Below, in pieces: positions 13,900 through 22,816 of a stretch of 64,000 bases of DNA (position 1 is the first letter of the stretch; the number at the start of each line of letters is the position of its first letter). A model generated the notes under the pieces. The model had not been told where the DNA came from. It ran no database searches and saw only the letters and a program-made list of their open reading frames with translations. The DNA is from Acinetobacter amyesii (GTDB lineage Bacteria > Pseudomonadota > Gammaproteobacteria > Pseudomonadales > Moraxellaceae), in assembly GCF_002018365.1 (NCBI RefSeq), contig NZ_MVKX01000002.1, forward strand, positions 297,624-361,623, in the 5' to 3' direction. The translations under genes were made by a program, and so were the position numbers.

Positions 13900-14002
13900 A
13901 AAAAAAAATGCTGATTCTTGGGAAATCAGCATGGAAAAGTGTTTCTAAAATCTAGAGGTAGTCACCATATCCCTCTCTCCAGTGGATATGGTCACTTCCG
14001 AT
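13900..14002 (-). ncRNA. Candidate small RNA upstream of grpE
   Basis: Read leftward: promoter-like TTCTCA (14032-14037), 17-bp spacer, CATAAT (14009-14014); predicted start near 14002; a 5' hairpin with 13-base arms (13996-13984 and 13972-13960, one mismatch); an unpaired linker with TAGAAACACTTTTCC; then a terminator hairpin ATGCTGATT / AATCAGCAT followed by eight Ts. This is the typical layout of a bacterial regulatory RNA of about 100 nt. The -35 is weak and no known family was recognised. Confidence 0.5.
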
Positions 14003-14301
14003 AGATAAATTATGCAAATTTTCAGGCACAATGAGAAACCGTTAAAATTTATGATGAAAATCTATAAATCCGATCAAAATATGATTATACATTCAAATCA
14101 ATAATTTATATTTTCATAGAATTTAATTTTGCAGTCGATATTTGGCTGAAAAACCATTTTTTTGAATAAAAAACTGCATTTAATCGCTGACTTCGCTTGA
14201 ATTTTTATCCCCTGCCCCGATTTCTTCTATTAATCATGAATTCAAAACGCATGGCAGTTACGCATCGATGTCGTTTGAACGCACAGCTATAAGGACTGAA
14301 C

Positions 14302-14874
14302 ATGTTTAAGAACCCATTTAAACGGAGTAAATCAATGGCGACTGAGCAAAACCAAGACGCTCAAGATCTTCAACAAGAGCAAGCAGAACAGCAAACTCAA
14401 GCTGAAAACGAGCAAGCTGAAGTTTCAGTTGAAGATTTACAAGCACAAATCACCAATTTAGAAGAAAGCTTAAAACTTGAAAAAGCACGTACTGCAAATG
14501 CCGTATATGAAGCGCAAAAAAGTGTAGAGCGCATTCAACGCGAATCTGAAAAGCATAAAGACACTGTGCTGGAAAAATTCGCAAAACAATTGCTTGATTC
14601 AGTTGATAACCTTGAACGTGCCATCGCTGCGGCAGGTGATGAAAAATCAGGTTTATCTGAAGGTGTAGAACTTACACTGAAATCATTGCTCAGCACTTTA
14701 GAAAAATTTGGTGTGGTTGCTGTGGATACTGCAAATGGTTTCAATGCAGATCTTCACCAAGCTGTGGGCATCGATCCAAATGCCAAATCGAATGAAATCG
14801 GGACAGTATTGCAAAAAGGCTATAGCTTAAACGGTCGTCTATTACGTCCAGCTATGGTTATGGTTGGTGCATAA
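14302..14874 (+). CDS. grpE: Nucleotide exchange factor GrpE
   Basis: A 190-residue co-chaperone that releases ADP from DnaK. A charged, Gln/Glu-rich N-terminal region (about 15-55) leads into the long dimerising helix ([36 protein letters not shown]), a four-helix part ([20 protein letters not shown]) and the C-terminal beta domain ending [17 protein letters not shown], where the family signature lies. ATG at 14302 follows AAGGACTGAAC; the ATG at 14335, after GGAG, is an alternative. It lies 154 bases before dnaK in the same direction, consistent with a chaperone unit. Confidence 0.96.
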   Translation: MFKNPFKRSKSMATEQNQDAQDLQQEQAEQQTQAENEQAEVSVEDLQAQITNLEESLKLEKARTANAVYEAQKSVERIQRESEKHKDTVLEKFAKQLLDSVDNLERAIAAAGDEKSGLSEGVELTLKSLLSTLEKFGVVAVDTANGFNADLHQAVGIDPNAKSNEIGTVLQKGYSLNGRLLRPAMVMVGA

Positions 14875-15028
14875 ACCCAAATTTTCTGAGACGAATTAAA
14901 AATTTTAACCAATATTACTTGAAAATTTTTGATTGGCTCTCATATCGGATAACAAGTAAATCCCTTTTTATTTCCCTTTGAGAAAGGGAAGAGTTTGGGA
15001 ATAAAAGAATTTTAGAGGAAACATCCAA

Positions 15029-16969
15029 ATGGCGAAAATCATTGGTATTGACTTAGGTACTACAAACTCTTGCGTAGCAGTACTTGAAGGCGACAAAGTA
15101 AAAGTAATCGACAACGCTGAAGGCGCTCGTACAACTCCATCTATTATTGCGTATAAAGATGGCGAGATCCTTGTCGGTCAATCTGCTAAACGTCAAGCAG
15201 TGACTAACCCTAAAAACACATTATTTGCAATCAAACGTTTGATCGGTCGTAAGTACCAAGACCAAGCTGTGCAAAAAGATATCGGTCTTGTACCTTACAA
15301 AATCATCAAAGCTGACAATGGCGATGCTTGGGTTGACGTAAACGACAAGAAACTTGCACCACAACAAATCTCTGCTGAAATCTTGAAAAAGATGAAGAAA
15401 ACAGCTGAAGACTACCTTGGTGAAACAGTAACTGAAGCGGTTATTACTGTTCCTGCTTACTTCAATGATGCTCAGCGTCAAGCGACTAAAGATGCTGGTA
15501 AAATTGCTGGTTTAGAAGTTAAACGTATCATCAACGAACCAACTGCTGCGGCTCTTGCGTTCGGTATGGACAAAAAAGAAGGCGACCGTAAAGTTGCGGT
15601 TTACGACTTGGGTGGTGGTACTTTCGACGTATCAATCATTGAAATCGCTGACCTTGATGGCGACCAACAAATCGAAGTGTTATCTACAAACGGTGATACT
15701 TTCCTTGGTGGTGAAGACTTCGATAACGCGTTAATTGAATTCCTTGTAGAAGAATTCAAGAAAGAACAAAGCGTAAACTTGAAACAAGATCCTCTTGCTC
15801 TTCAACGTTTAAAAGAAGCTGCTGAAAAAGCAAAAATCGAGCTTTCTTCTTCGAATGCAACTGAAATCAACCTTCCATACATCACTGCAGATGCGACTGG
15901 TCCTAAACACTTAGTGATCAACGTAACTCGTGCAAAACTTGAAGGTTTAGTTGCTGACTTAGTTGAACGTACTATTGAGCCTTGCCGTATTGCGCTTAAA
16001 GATGCGGGTCTTTCGACTTCTGACATCTCTGACGTGATCTTGGTGGGTGGTCAGTCTCGTATGCCACTTGTACAACAAAAAGTACAAGACTTCTTCGGTC
16101 GTGAGCCACGTAAAGACGTGAACCCTGACGAAGCTGTAGCGATGGGTGCTGCAATTCAAGGTGCGGTACTTTCAGGTGACAAAACTGACGTACTTCTTCT
16201 TGACGTAACTCCGCTTACACTTGGTATCGAAACAATGGGCGGCGTGTTAACAGCAATCATTGAGAAAAACACCACGATTCCTGCGAAGAAATCTCAAGTG
16301 TTCTCAACTGCTGCTGACAACCAACCTGCTGTAGACATTTCTGTGTTCCAAGGTGAACGTAAAATGGCGCAGCAAAACAAATTGTTGGGTAACTTCCAAT
16401 TAGGCGATATCCCACCTGCTCCACGTGGTGTGCCACAAATTGAAGTATCTTTCGACATCAACGCTGATGGTATCTTGAAAGTATCTGCGAAAGACAAGAG
16501 CACTGGTAAAGAGCAATCAATTCAAATTAAAGCAAACTCAGGTTTGAGCGATGCTGAAATTGAAGCGATGATCAAAGATGCTGAAGCGAATGCTGAAGAA
16601 GACCGTAAATTTGAAGAATTAGCGAAAGCACGTAACGAAGCTGACGCGTTGATATCTTCTGCTCAAAAAGCAGTGAAAGATCTTGGCGAGCAAGTCACTG
16701 CTGACGAAAAAACTGCAATTGAAACTGCATCAACTGAGCTTGAAGCGGCTACGAAAGAAAATGACGTAGAAGAAATCAAAGCGAAAACTGAAGCACTTCA
16801 AAACATCATCATGCCGATCACTCAACGTGCTTATGAAGCTGCACAAGGTCAAGGCGGTGCTGAAGGTTTTGATCCTAACGCTTTCCAAGGCGCTGAAGGT
16901 CAAGCTCAAAAAGCAGATGACGGCGTTGTAGATGCTGAGTTCACTGAAGTTAAAGATGACAAAAAATAA
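15029..16969 (+). CDS. dnaK: Molecular chaperone DnaK (Hsp70)
   Basis: A 646-residue Hsp70. All three family signatures are present: [12 protein letters not shown] at residues 4-15, [13 protein letters not shown] near 195, and [11 protein letters not shown] near 335. The linker [15 protein letters not shown] joins the ATPase and substrate-binding domains, and the tail ends in the acidic, disordered [10 protein letters not shown] type. ATG follows TTAGAGGAAAC. dnaJ is not adjacent on the right; a terminator follows 42 bases after the stop. Confidence 0.99.
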   Translation: MAKIIGIDLGTTNSCVAVLEGDKVKVIDNAEGARTTPSIIAYKDGEILVGQSAKRQAVTNPKNTLFAIKRLIGRKYQDQAVQKDIGLVPYKIIKADNGDAWVDVNDKKLAPQQISAEILKKMKKTAEDYLGETVTEAVITVPAYFNDAQRQATKDAGKIAGLEVKRIINEPTAAALAFGMDKKEGDRKVAVYDLGGGTFDVSIIEIADLDGDQQIEVLSTNGDTFLGGEDFDNALIEFLVEEFKKEQSVNLKQDPLALQRLKEAAEKAKIELSSSNATEINLPYITADATGPKHLVINVTRAKLEGLVADLVERTIEPCRIALKDAGLSTSDISDVILVGGQSRMPLVQQKVQDFFGREPRKDVNPDEAVAMGAAIQGAVLSGDKTDVLLLDVTPLTLGIETMGGVLTAIIEKNTTIPAKKSQVFSTAADNQPAVDISVFQGERKMAQQNKLLGNFQLGDIPPAPRGVPQIEVSFDINADGILKVSAKDKSTGKEQSIQIKANSGLSDAEIEAMIKDAEANAEEDRKFEELAKARNEADALISSAQKAVKDLGEQVTADEKTAIETASTELEAATKENDVEEIKAKTEALQNIIMPITQRAYEAAQGQGGAEGFDPNAFQGAEGQAQKADDGVVDAEFTEVKDDKK

Positions 16970-17011
16970 TTTGTCGTTTTGAGTTAACTCGAAAGAGTGA
17001 ATAAAAAAAAG

Positions 17012-17037
17012 ACCGCGCGAAAGCGCGGTTTTTTTTT
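17012..17037 (+). terminator. Terminator of dnaK
   Basis: Stem ACCGCGC / GCGCGGT with a GAAA tetraloop followed by nine Ts. Confidence 0.95.
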
Positions 17038-17189
17038 GCAGATGATTTTTCTGCATCAGGCGATATTCAAATAAGACGCTAACTTTCAAACAGCCACATT
17101 CTTCGCGACTCACTATCAATCTAAACTTCGATTTCCATAGCGCTAAATTTCAGTTAAATTAATGCAAAATAATCAAGTTTTGCGACGCT

Positions 17190-18101
17190 ATGCGTTTGAT
17201 TTTAATTATTGTTGTCATCTTTTTGAGTACTTGGTGGATCTTTCAAACCAAGCAGCATCCTCAACTGAAATTTAATTCAATTTCAGATCGACTTTTACAC
17301 CCTCTCGATACCCGTTTGCGTTATCGAGTTGCTGATGTCGACCCACGTTTTGGATTAAGCCAACAACAAGTCATACAACTTAGCCAAGAGGCCGCAGAGA
17401 TATGGCATAAAGGGACGCTCAAACCGTTATTTATCTATGACCCGGATGCACAACTGGCGATCCATCTAATTTATGATGACCGCCAAGAACAATACAATGC
17501 CTATAAGCAAGTCCAAAAGACCTTAGCCGCAGATAAAGCCCGTAATGATTTATATGCCGAGAACTTAGCAAATTCGAGAAAAGGTCTGGAGATGAATGAG
17601 CAACAGCTGCGATCAAAACAAGCCATGATCCGTGCGGAAATAGTACAGCTGTCGCAAGAACGTATGAGTTGGAGCCGAATCGAGCATGCGCAAGGCCCCA
17701 ATATGCAACGCGTTGAAAGAAAACTTGCACAAGTCAAAGCACAAGCGATGCAATTAGACCAAGAAATAGATCGATTTAATCAGCAAAATGATCAATTTAA
17801 TCAACAAGTCTCAAGCTATAACCAGCAAATCGATCAATATAATGCAGGCGTGATACAAGCCAGTCAGCGCTTTCCTGCACGAGAGTTTCATAAAGGTGTC
17901 TTTATGGGGGATCAGATTCAGATTTATCAATTTGATGCCGAAGATGATTTACGCCTCACCCTTGCCCACGAACTCGGACATGCTCTCGGCTTATCTCACC
18001 ACAATGACCCTGCTGCATTAATGTACCCAATCTTGGGCGCGCAACAATTAGAAAACTTTAAACTGATGCCAGCAGACCAAAGCTTACTGTATTATCGCTA
18101 G
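17190..18101 (+). CDS. Matrixin-like (metzincin) metalloprotease with coiled-coil insert
   Basis: A 303-residue protein anchored or exported by a hydrophobic N-terminus (LILIIVVIFLSTWWIF). Near the C-terminus LAHELGHALGLSHHNDPAALMYPIL contains the metzincin zinc motif HExxHxxGxxH followed by the Met-turn (ALMYP), as in matrixins. Between them lies a long Gln/Asn-rich helical stretch (about residues 95-225) with DQEIDRFNQQNDQFNQQ-type heptads, unusual within a small matrixin. The start has a poor ribosome-binding site, so it is uncertain. A secreted or membrane-tethered zinc protease of unknown substrate. Confidence 0.8.
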   Translation: MRLILIIVVIFLSTWWIFQTKQHPQLKFNSISDRLLHPLDTRLRYRVADVDPRFGLSQQQVIQLSQEAAEIWHKGTLKPLFIYDPDAQLAIHLIYDDRQEQYNAYKQVQKTLAADKARNDLYAENLANSRKGLEMNEQQLRSKQAMIRAEIVQLSQERMSWSRIEHAQGPNMQRVERKLAQVKAQAMQLDQEIDRFNQQNDQFNQQVSSYNQQIDQYNAGVIQASQRFPAREFHKGVFMGDQIQIYQFDAEDDLRLTLAHELGHALGLSHHNDPAALMYPILGAQQLENFKLMPADQSLLYYR

Positions 18102-18233
18102 TGTGCCCTGAGCATAAAAAACCATACAATTTATAAGGATATTGCAGGATTCACCAACAAAAATCAGCATTTCATGTTATTGTTGATATGCAATAATTCC
18201 CTTATATCAATGACATCTTCCGTGGAGAGCAAT

Positions 18234-18599
18234 GTGAGTTACTACCATATCTTAATTGAAGTGAATGACCACATCAGCACGATTGAACAAACCCGTGATA
18301 TTGAACTTTTTGATATTACCGAAATTCAACCTTATCTCCATGCGGTACTTTTACCATTTTTTAATGAGCAACTCATCGAACTCGAAGACGAAAATCTTGA
18401 GTTTAAAGATGTCTTGCATTTACAAGTCAAACAAACCCTTTTACCGATCCGTGACCTCATCGAAGAAGAACAACGCCTGCTGCCGAGTGATACCGATGTC
18501 ACCATTACAGCTTATGAAATTTTTAATAATTATCAATTGAGTCAAGACGTGACTACAGTGATTTTAGATCTGTTAGAAGCGCTTAAATTTGAAGCCTAA
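18234..18599 (+). CDS. Conserved hypothetical protein, acidic
   Basis: A 121-residue soluble, acidic protein (SYYHILIEVNDHISTIEQ... at the start). The GTG at 18234 is preceded by GGAGAGC and begins a good start; an upstream ATG at 18174 lacks a ribosome-binding site and would add an ill-fitting 20-residue stretch. No motif or signal peptide recognised. It ends 69 bases from erpA, with which it converges through a shared terminator. Function unknown. Confidence 0.7.
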   Translation: MSYYHILIEVNDHISTIEQTRDIELFDITEIQPYLHAVLLPFFNEQLIELEDENLEFKDVLHLQVKQTLLPIRDLIEEEQRLLPSDTDVTITAYEIFNNYQLSQDVTTVILDLLEALKFEA

Positions 18600-18616
18600 T
18601 ATCGATTTTAAACATT

Positions 18617-18645
18617 AAAAAAGCCCTCAAAATGAGGGCTTTTTT
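18617..18645. terminator. Bidirectional terminator between convergent genes
   Basis: Stem AGCCCTCA / TGAGGGCT flanked by A and T tracts on both sides, serving the hypothetical gene on the left and erpA on the right. Confidence 0.9.
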
Positions 18646-18667
18646 ATGGCTCAATTCATCATCGTAA

Positions 18668-19003
18668 TTAGATCGAGAATGAAGATCCACATCCACACGT
18701 GGTTGTCGCATTCGGGTTTTGTACCACAAAACGAGAACCTTCAAGACCTTCAATATAATCGACTGTTGAACCAACTAAATATTGATAACTAAGTGAATCC
18801 ACCAACATTTTCACGTCTTCATTGATAAATTCAGCATCATCTTCGTTTTGGCTTTCTGCAAAATTAAATCCATATGAGAAACCTGAACAACCACCACCAG
18901 TCACATATACACGTAACATGAGGTCTTGATTACCTTCACTGTCACGCAATTGGCGTACTTTATTGGCAGCATTGTCAGTCAGCACAAGTGCTTGAGCATT
19001 CAT
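18668..19003 (-). CDS. erpA: Iron-sulfur cluster insertion protein ErpA
   Basis: A 111-residue A-type carrier that delivers Fe-S clusters to apoproteins. The three conserved cysteines are visible: [11 protein letters not shown] at about residues 38-48 and the C-terminal CGCGSSFSI. The N-terminal [15 protein letters not shown] is typical. It matches ErpA better than IscA because it is solitary rather than inside an isc cluster and has the CGCGSSF(S/A)I ending. It is read alone on the minus strand. Confidence 0.93.
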   Translation of the reverse strand: MNAQALVLTDNAANKVRQLRDSEGNQDLMLRVYVTGGGCSGFSYGFNFAESQNEDDAEFINEDVKMLVDSLSYQYLVGSTVDYIEGLEGSRFVVQNPNATTTCGCGSSFSI

Positions 19004-19137
19004 GATGGATTCCTCTGAGTCATTGGGGTGTCTTTAAAAAGAAAAGACCATATTTCAAGTATAACATACTCAATATATGGTCAGTCTTCACAGTTTAAAG
19101 TTAAATCAGAGTATTTTTCTCAAGATTCATTTAAAAC

Positions 19138-20145
19138 TTATTTATAGTTTTCTTCCTGTAATGCACATTCGAAGTTTTTCGGGTCTTGTTTACAACGGAA
19201 TTGCCATAATAATTTCATCATTCGCTTGTCGTAGATACCACGTTTAGTCAAATCAATACGCGCTTCACGCATCATTTTTTGATAACCAGCTTTGTCTGCC
19301 GTTGGAACATCCATCCAATATTTGGCTGGAATTTCTGACTTCATTTTGCCTAAAATCGTGAATGCACGCGGTAATTGTGTTTTGACCCAATCACGTGATT
19401 TTTGCCCATACCCCGCTGGGAATTTATCTGGACGAATAATGATATTTCCCGTCACTTGTAAAATTGGATAATTGACGATTGCGCCTTTGCTGCCTAAACC
19501 TTTATGTAATTCTAATGGTTTGAACACCGCAGCAGGTGCACCAATAATATCCACCTGACCATTGTTAAATTTAGCGCCGAAATTGGTTACATCGGCACTG
19601 ACCGCTTGGGCCCCGACCTGCTGCACCATAATTTTCTGCGCTTCATCATAATCAAGCACCGCAATTTTTTTACCTGCCGCTTTAGCGACAGTATTGATAC
19701 TACGATCATTCACCAAAAGGTAAGCATCACCAACAGGTATCACACCTGCTACTTCATATTTACTATTGACCATGCTCTTAGCAAACGTTGGACTCGCAAG
19801 GCCTTGCATAATTTTCACGGCCAATTTTAAATCTGGAATTGCACCAATCGCATCTAAAGAACCGGTAAAATTGTTGAATTGGCGGCCACGCATACCGGTG
19901 ACACTGATCCCATCACATTTCCCCGCTTTAAAGTCTTCCGCAATCACTGCTTCATTTTGACCGACGCGGAGCTCAATGTCTGCGCCCCAGTTTTTTGCTG
20001 CCAATTGATAATCTTTCATCAGGGTAAAAACATCACCATTTTTACCAACCAAATCAAATACACACACCACTTGCTTCGCTTGAGCTACGCCATTCACCGC
20101 CATTAATGCAGCAGCAACGCTCAATGCCTTTGTCCATTGTTTCAT
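19138..20145 (-). CDS. AdeT-like periplasmic solute-binding protein, paralogue 3
   Basis: A 335-residue exported protein; signal peptide to about residue 23 (GVAQA). It shares a full-length pattern with the next two genes: VCVFDLVGKNGD near the start, AGKCDGISVTGMRGRQFNNFTGSLDAIG near 100, KKIAVLDYDEAQKIMVQQVGAQAVSADVTNFGAKFNNGQVDIIGAPA in the middle and DLTKRGIYDKRMMKLLWQFRC near the end. The family includes proteins named AdeT1/AdeT2 in A. baumannii and looks like substrate-binding proteins. This copy is the most divergent of the three. No permease or ATPase is next to it. ATG follows CAAGGAAAGTC. Confidence 0.85.
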   Translation of the reverse strand: MKQWTKALSVAAALMAVNGVAQAKQVVCVFDLVGKNGDVFTLMKDYQLAAKNWGADIELRVGQNEAVIAEDFKAGKCDGISVTGMRGRQFNNFTGSLDAIGAIPDLKLAVKIMQGLASPTFAKSMVNSKYEVAGVIPVGDAYLLVNDRSINTVAKAAGKKIAVLDYDEAQKIMVQQVGAQAVSADVTNFGAKFNNGQVDIIGAPAAVFKPLELHKGLGSKGAIVNYPILQVTGNIIIRPDKFPAGYGQKSRDWVKTQLPRAFTILGKMKSEIPAKYWMDVPTADKAGYQKMMREARIDLTKRGIYDKRMMKLLWQFRCKQDPKNFECALQEENYK

Positions 20146-20300
20146 ACTGACTTTCCTTGTTTTTTACTGTTTTTGTTTTTAACCATTTTTTGAATTTTGG
20201 GTCATGCCGAGTTCGATTCAATTGACTCACAGCCCTCGATTTGAATTTAGATTACCTGAATATTTTGCTGACTCAATGGCGAGAATGACCTGTAAATTTG

Positions 20301-20334
20301 CAAAAAAAAGCCTGGATAAATCCAGACTTTTTTC
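20301..20334 (-). terminator. Terminator of AdeT-like paralogue 2
   Basis: Stem with arms AGTCTGGA / TCCAGGCT (one G-U) and loop TTTA, followed on the minus strand by eight Ts. It means that paralogue 3 has its own promoter. Confidence 0.8.
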
Positions 20335-20347
20335 TTTAAATATCAGC

Positions 20348-21358
20348 TTATTCGCCGCCAAGTGAACATTCAAAATTGGCTTTATCGACAGAACAACGTG
20401 CCTTTTTCAATACAGACATCATGCCTGCATCATAAATGCCACGTTTCGTCATATCCATACGACCTTCACGCAGTAATTTTTGATATTTGGTTTTATCTTC
20501 TGCACTTAGGTTAAGTTTATATTTCGCAGGAATACCCGCTTCTAGACGGTTAATCATCGCGATACTCTTCGGTAAGTGTTTCACAAACCAATCACGAGAT
20601 TTTTGACCAAAGCCTTCAGGGAACTGATCAGGACGAATAATAAAGTCCGCAGTCACTTGTAGAACTGGGAAGTTAAACATCGCACCATTGGTACCTAAAC
20701 CTTTATAGATCTCTAATGGTTTGTAGGCATATGCAGGCGCACCCACCATATCCACCTGACCATTATTAAACTTCGCCACAAAGTTAGATACATCTGAAAT
20801 CACAGCTTGAGCGCCAACACGTTGCACCATGATTTTTTGTGCTTCGTCATAGCCTAATACCGCAAACTTTTTACCTGCCGCTTTTTCAATTGAATCAATT
20901 TTCTTGTCTTTGACAAAGATGAATGCTGAACCCAATGGGGCAATACCCGCCACTTCGTATTTCTTACCACCTAGATTGCTGACCATTTTTGCAGCATTAC
21001 GTTGGTCTAATGCAAAGGTAATCGCACGTTGTGCAATCGCATTACTCGGTGCGCCACCCAGCGCATCAATAGAGCCTGCAAATTTGTTGTATTGACGAGC
21101 ACGCATCGCCGTCATAAATACGCCGTCACATTTACCTGCTTTAAAGTCATTGTCGGCTACAGCTTCATCTTGACGCGGAATTAAGTTAATTTCAGCACCC
21201 CAGCCTTTTGCTGCAAGCGCCCATTCCTGAGCCATTTGATATGACTCGCCTGACTTACCCAGTAAGTCAAATACACAGATATCTACTTTTGCTGCCTGAG
21301 CTGAACCAGCAAAGCCAATTGCAGCAAATGTAGCCAATGATAGGAGCGTTTTTTTCAT
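20348..21358 (-). CDS. AdeT-like periplasmic solute-binding protein, paralogue 2
   Basis: A 336-residue exported protein with signal peptide ending GSAQA. Motifs match its neighbours: ICVFDLLGKSGESYQMAQEWALAAKGWGAEI, KCDGVFMTAMRARQYNKFAGSIDALGG, and DMTKRGIYDAGMMSVLKKARC. Two late Cys residues (KARCS and FECSL) plus the N-terminal Cys recur in all three copies and may form disulfides. It is closer to the 21616-22620 copy than to the 19138 copy. Ligand unknown. Confidence 0.88.
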   Translation of the reverse strand: MKKTLLSLATFAAIGFAGSAQAAKVDICVFDLLGKSGESYQMAQEWALAAKGWGAEINLIPRQDEAVADNDFKAGKCDGVFMTAMRARQYNKFAGSIDALGGAPSNAIAQRAITFALDQRNAAKMVSNLGGKKYEVAGIAPLGSAFIFVKDKKIDSIEKAAGKKFAVLGYDEAQKIMVQRVGAQAVISDVSNFVAKFNNGQVDMVGAPAYAYKPLEIYKGLGTNGAMFNFPVLQVTADFIIRPDQFPEGFGQKSRDWFVKHLPKSIAMINRLEAGIPAKYKLNLSAEDKTKYQKLLREGRMDMTKRGIYDAGMMSVLKKARCSVDKANFECSLGGE

Positions 21359-21615
21359 TCTATTTTCCTTTCAAATCTTTTTATGGTTCAGAGGTGTCCT
21401 TACACAACGCCGATATTAAGCAAGTTAAATTAAAAAAAATAGAGCATTTACTCCATTTATTTATGTCATTTTGGCATATTCTGTTTTTCTGTGATGCATA
21501 TCACTTTTTATTCAAAGTTAAATTATAAATATAATCATCATCTTATATTTGCAAAAATGGCTTTTTACATTTACAGCGATTGCATCAAAATTTACAAAGA
21601 AACACAGAAAAAAGC

Positions 21616-22620
21616 TTATTCACCCGCCACTGAACACTCAAAATTGGTTCGCTCAATCGTACAACGGGCTTTTTTTAGTACCGTCATCATGGTGGAGTCA
21701 TAGATCCCTTGTTTGGTTAAATCCATCCGTCCTTCACGCAATATTTTCTGATATTTCAACTGATCATCTTTGCTGAGTTTCATCTTATATTTGGCAGGAA
21801 TTTCAGCTTCCATACGTTTCACCATGGCAAAACTTTTTGGTAATTGCTTGACGAACCATTGCCTAGAGGGTTCAGCAAAACCTTCTGGGAATTTATTGTT
21901 ACGAATAATCAGGTCTGCCGTGACATTCACCACAGGAAAATTCACCATCGCCCCAGTAGTGCCTAAGCCTTTTGAAATTTCGAGTGGCTTAAAGGCATAA
22001 GCCGGCGCAGCCACAATTTCAACTTCAGCCTGATTAAACTTGCGAATAAAATTGGAAATTTCCGACATGACTGGCACCGCGCCGACACGGTCGACCATCA
22101 CTTTTTGCGCATAGTCATAATGCAAAATGGCAAATTTTTTACCTTCAGCTTTTTCTAAATTATTGATATTGCGATCACGGACAAAAATATAGGCTGAACC
22201 AATTTGCCCGATCCCGGCCACTTCATAGCTGTCTTTGCCTAGATTAGTAATCAGTCGTTTACTGTTCCGTTTATCTAAGACATAGGTAATGGCTTTTTGC
22301 GCGATGGTATTGTTCGGTACACCGCCAATGGCATCAATCGAACCGGCAAATTTGTTATACGCACGTGCCCGCATCGAGGTCATATAAAATGCGTCACATT
22401 TCCCTTCTTTAAAATCTTTATCGACTTTGGATTCATCTTGATATGAAATCAGTTGAACTTGTGCTCCCCATGCCTTACTGGCCAGAGACCACTCTTCCAT
22501 CAGCTTATAAGATTCCCCCGCTTTTCCAAGTAAATCGAACACACAAACCTTCTGATTGGCATAGCTTTGTGCAGACATCACACCTGAAAGAAGCGATAAA
22601 ATTAAAATTCCTTTTCTCAT
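21616..22620 (-). CDS. AdeT-like periplasmic solute-binding protein, paralogue 1
   Basis: A 334-residue exported protein with signal peptide MRKGILILSLLSGVMSAQSYA. It aligns end to end with 20348-21358 (VCVFDLLGKAGESYKLMEEWSLASKAWGAQ; DAFYMTSMRARAYNKFAGSIDAIGG; DLTKQGIYDSTMMTVLKKARC). It heads the three-gene array; 257 gene-free bases separate it from the next copy, so the genes are probably transcribed separately. It is divergent from yheS. The published efflux role of AdeT proteins is not supported by any membrane-fusion features visible here. Confidence 0.88.
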   Translation of the reverse strand: MRKGILILSLLSGVMSAQSYANQKVCVFDLLGKAGESYKLMEEWSLASKAWGAQVQLISYQDESKVDKDFKEGKCDAFYMTSMRARAYNKFAGSIDAIGGVPNNTIAQKAITYVLDKRNSKRLITNLGKDSYEVAGIGQIGSAYIFVRDRNINNLEKAEGKKFAILHYDYAQKVMVDRVGAVPVMSEISNFIRKFNQAEVEIVAAPAYAFKPLEISKGLGTTGAMVNFPVVNVTADLIIRNNKFPEGFAEPSRQWFVKQLPKSFAMVKRMEAEIPAKYKMKLSKDDQLKYQKILREGRMDLTKQGIYDSTMMTVLKKARCTIERTNFECSVAGE

Positions 22621-22816
22621 TTCTTATATTCCCAATATGTTTTATTAATCCATTTAAAACAACAACTTGAAATATTTTTTTAATACTAAAGCCCGTTCAA
22701 TATACCTAAATACGTGGAATCTGTCACATTTTTTCAGATGGTTGCGATGCTTTGTTTTTTCTTTTGCAAAGCCATCCATTAGAATAGCCCCACATTCTTC
22801 TTGTTTAGTTAGTTCC

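Larger units (their letters stand above)
13512..14301. other. Long gene-free region with two orphan minus-strand terminators
   Basis: About 790 bases before grpE without a credible coding frame. It contains two strong intrinsic terminators in tandem on the minus strand (13722-13752 and 13900-13932), neither preceded by a gene. At least the right one is preceded by a promoter-like sequence and a 5' hairpin, suggesting small RNAs. The part next to grpE (14150-14290) should hold the heat-shock promoter, which I could not define with confidence. Confidence 0.6.

Noticed and set aside
15221..16503. Antisense frames within dnaK (and similar long shadows in gyrB, yidC and tyrS)
   Set aside because: They mirror strongly biased codons of a highly expressed gene on the other strand and have no start signals.
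19388..19400. CACGTG-centred palindromes (also near 40883, 44145, 56708 and 60898) as further parS sites
   Set aside because: Only one half or just the core matches; the GTTTCAC/GTTCCAC arms are missing on at least one side.
22667..22816. A 50-residue N-terminal extension of YheS
   Set aside because: It precedes the family's conserved start, lacks a ribosome-binding site and has an unrelated composition.
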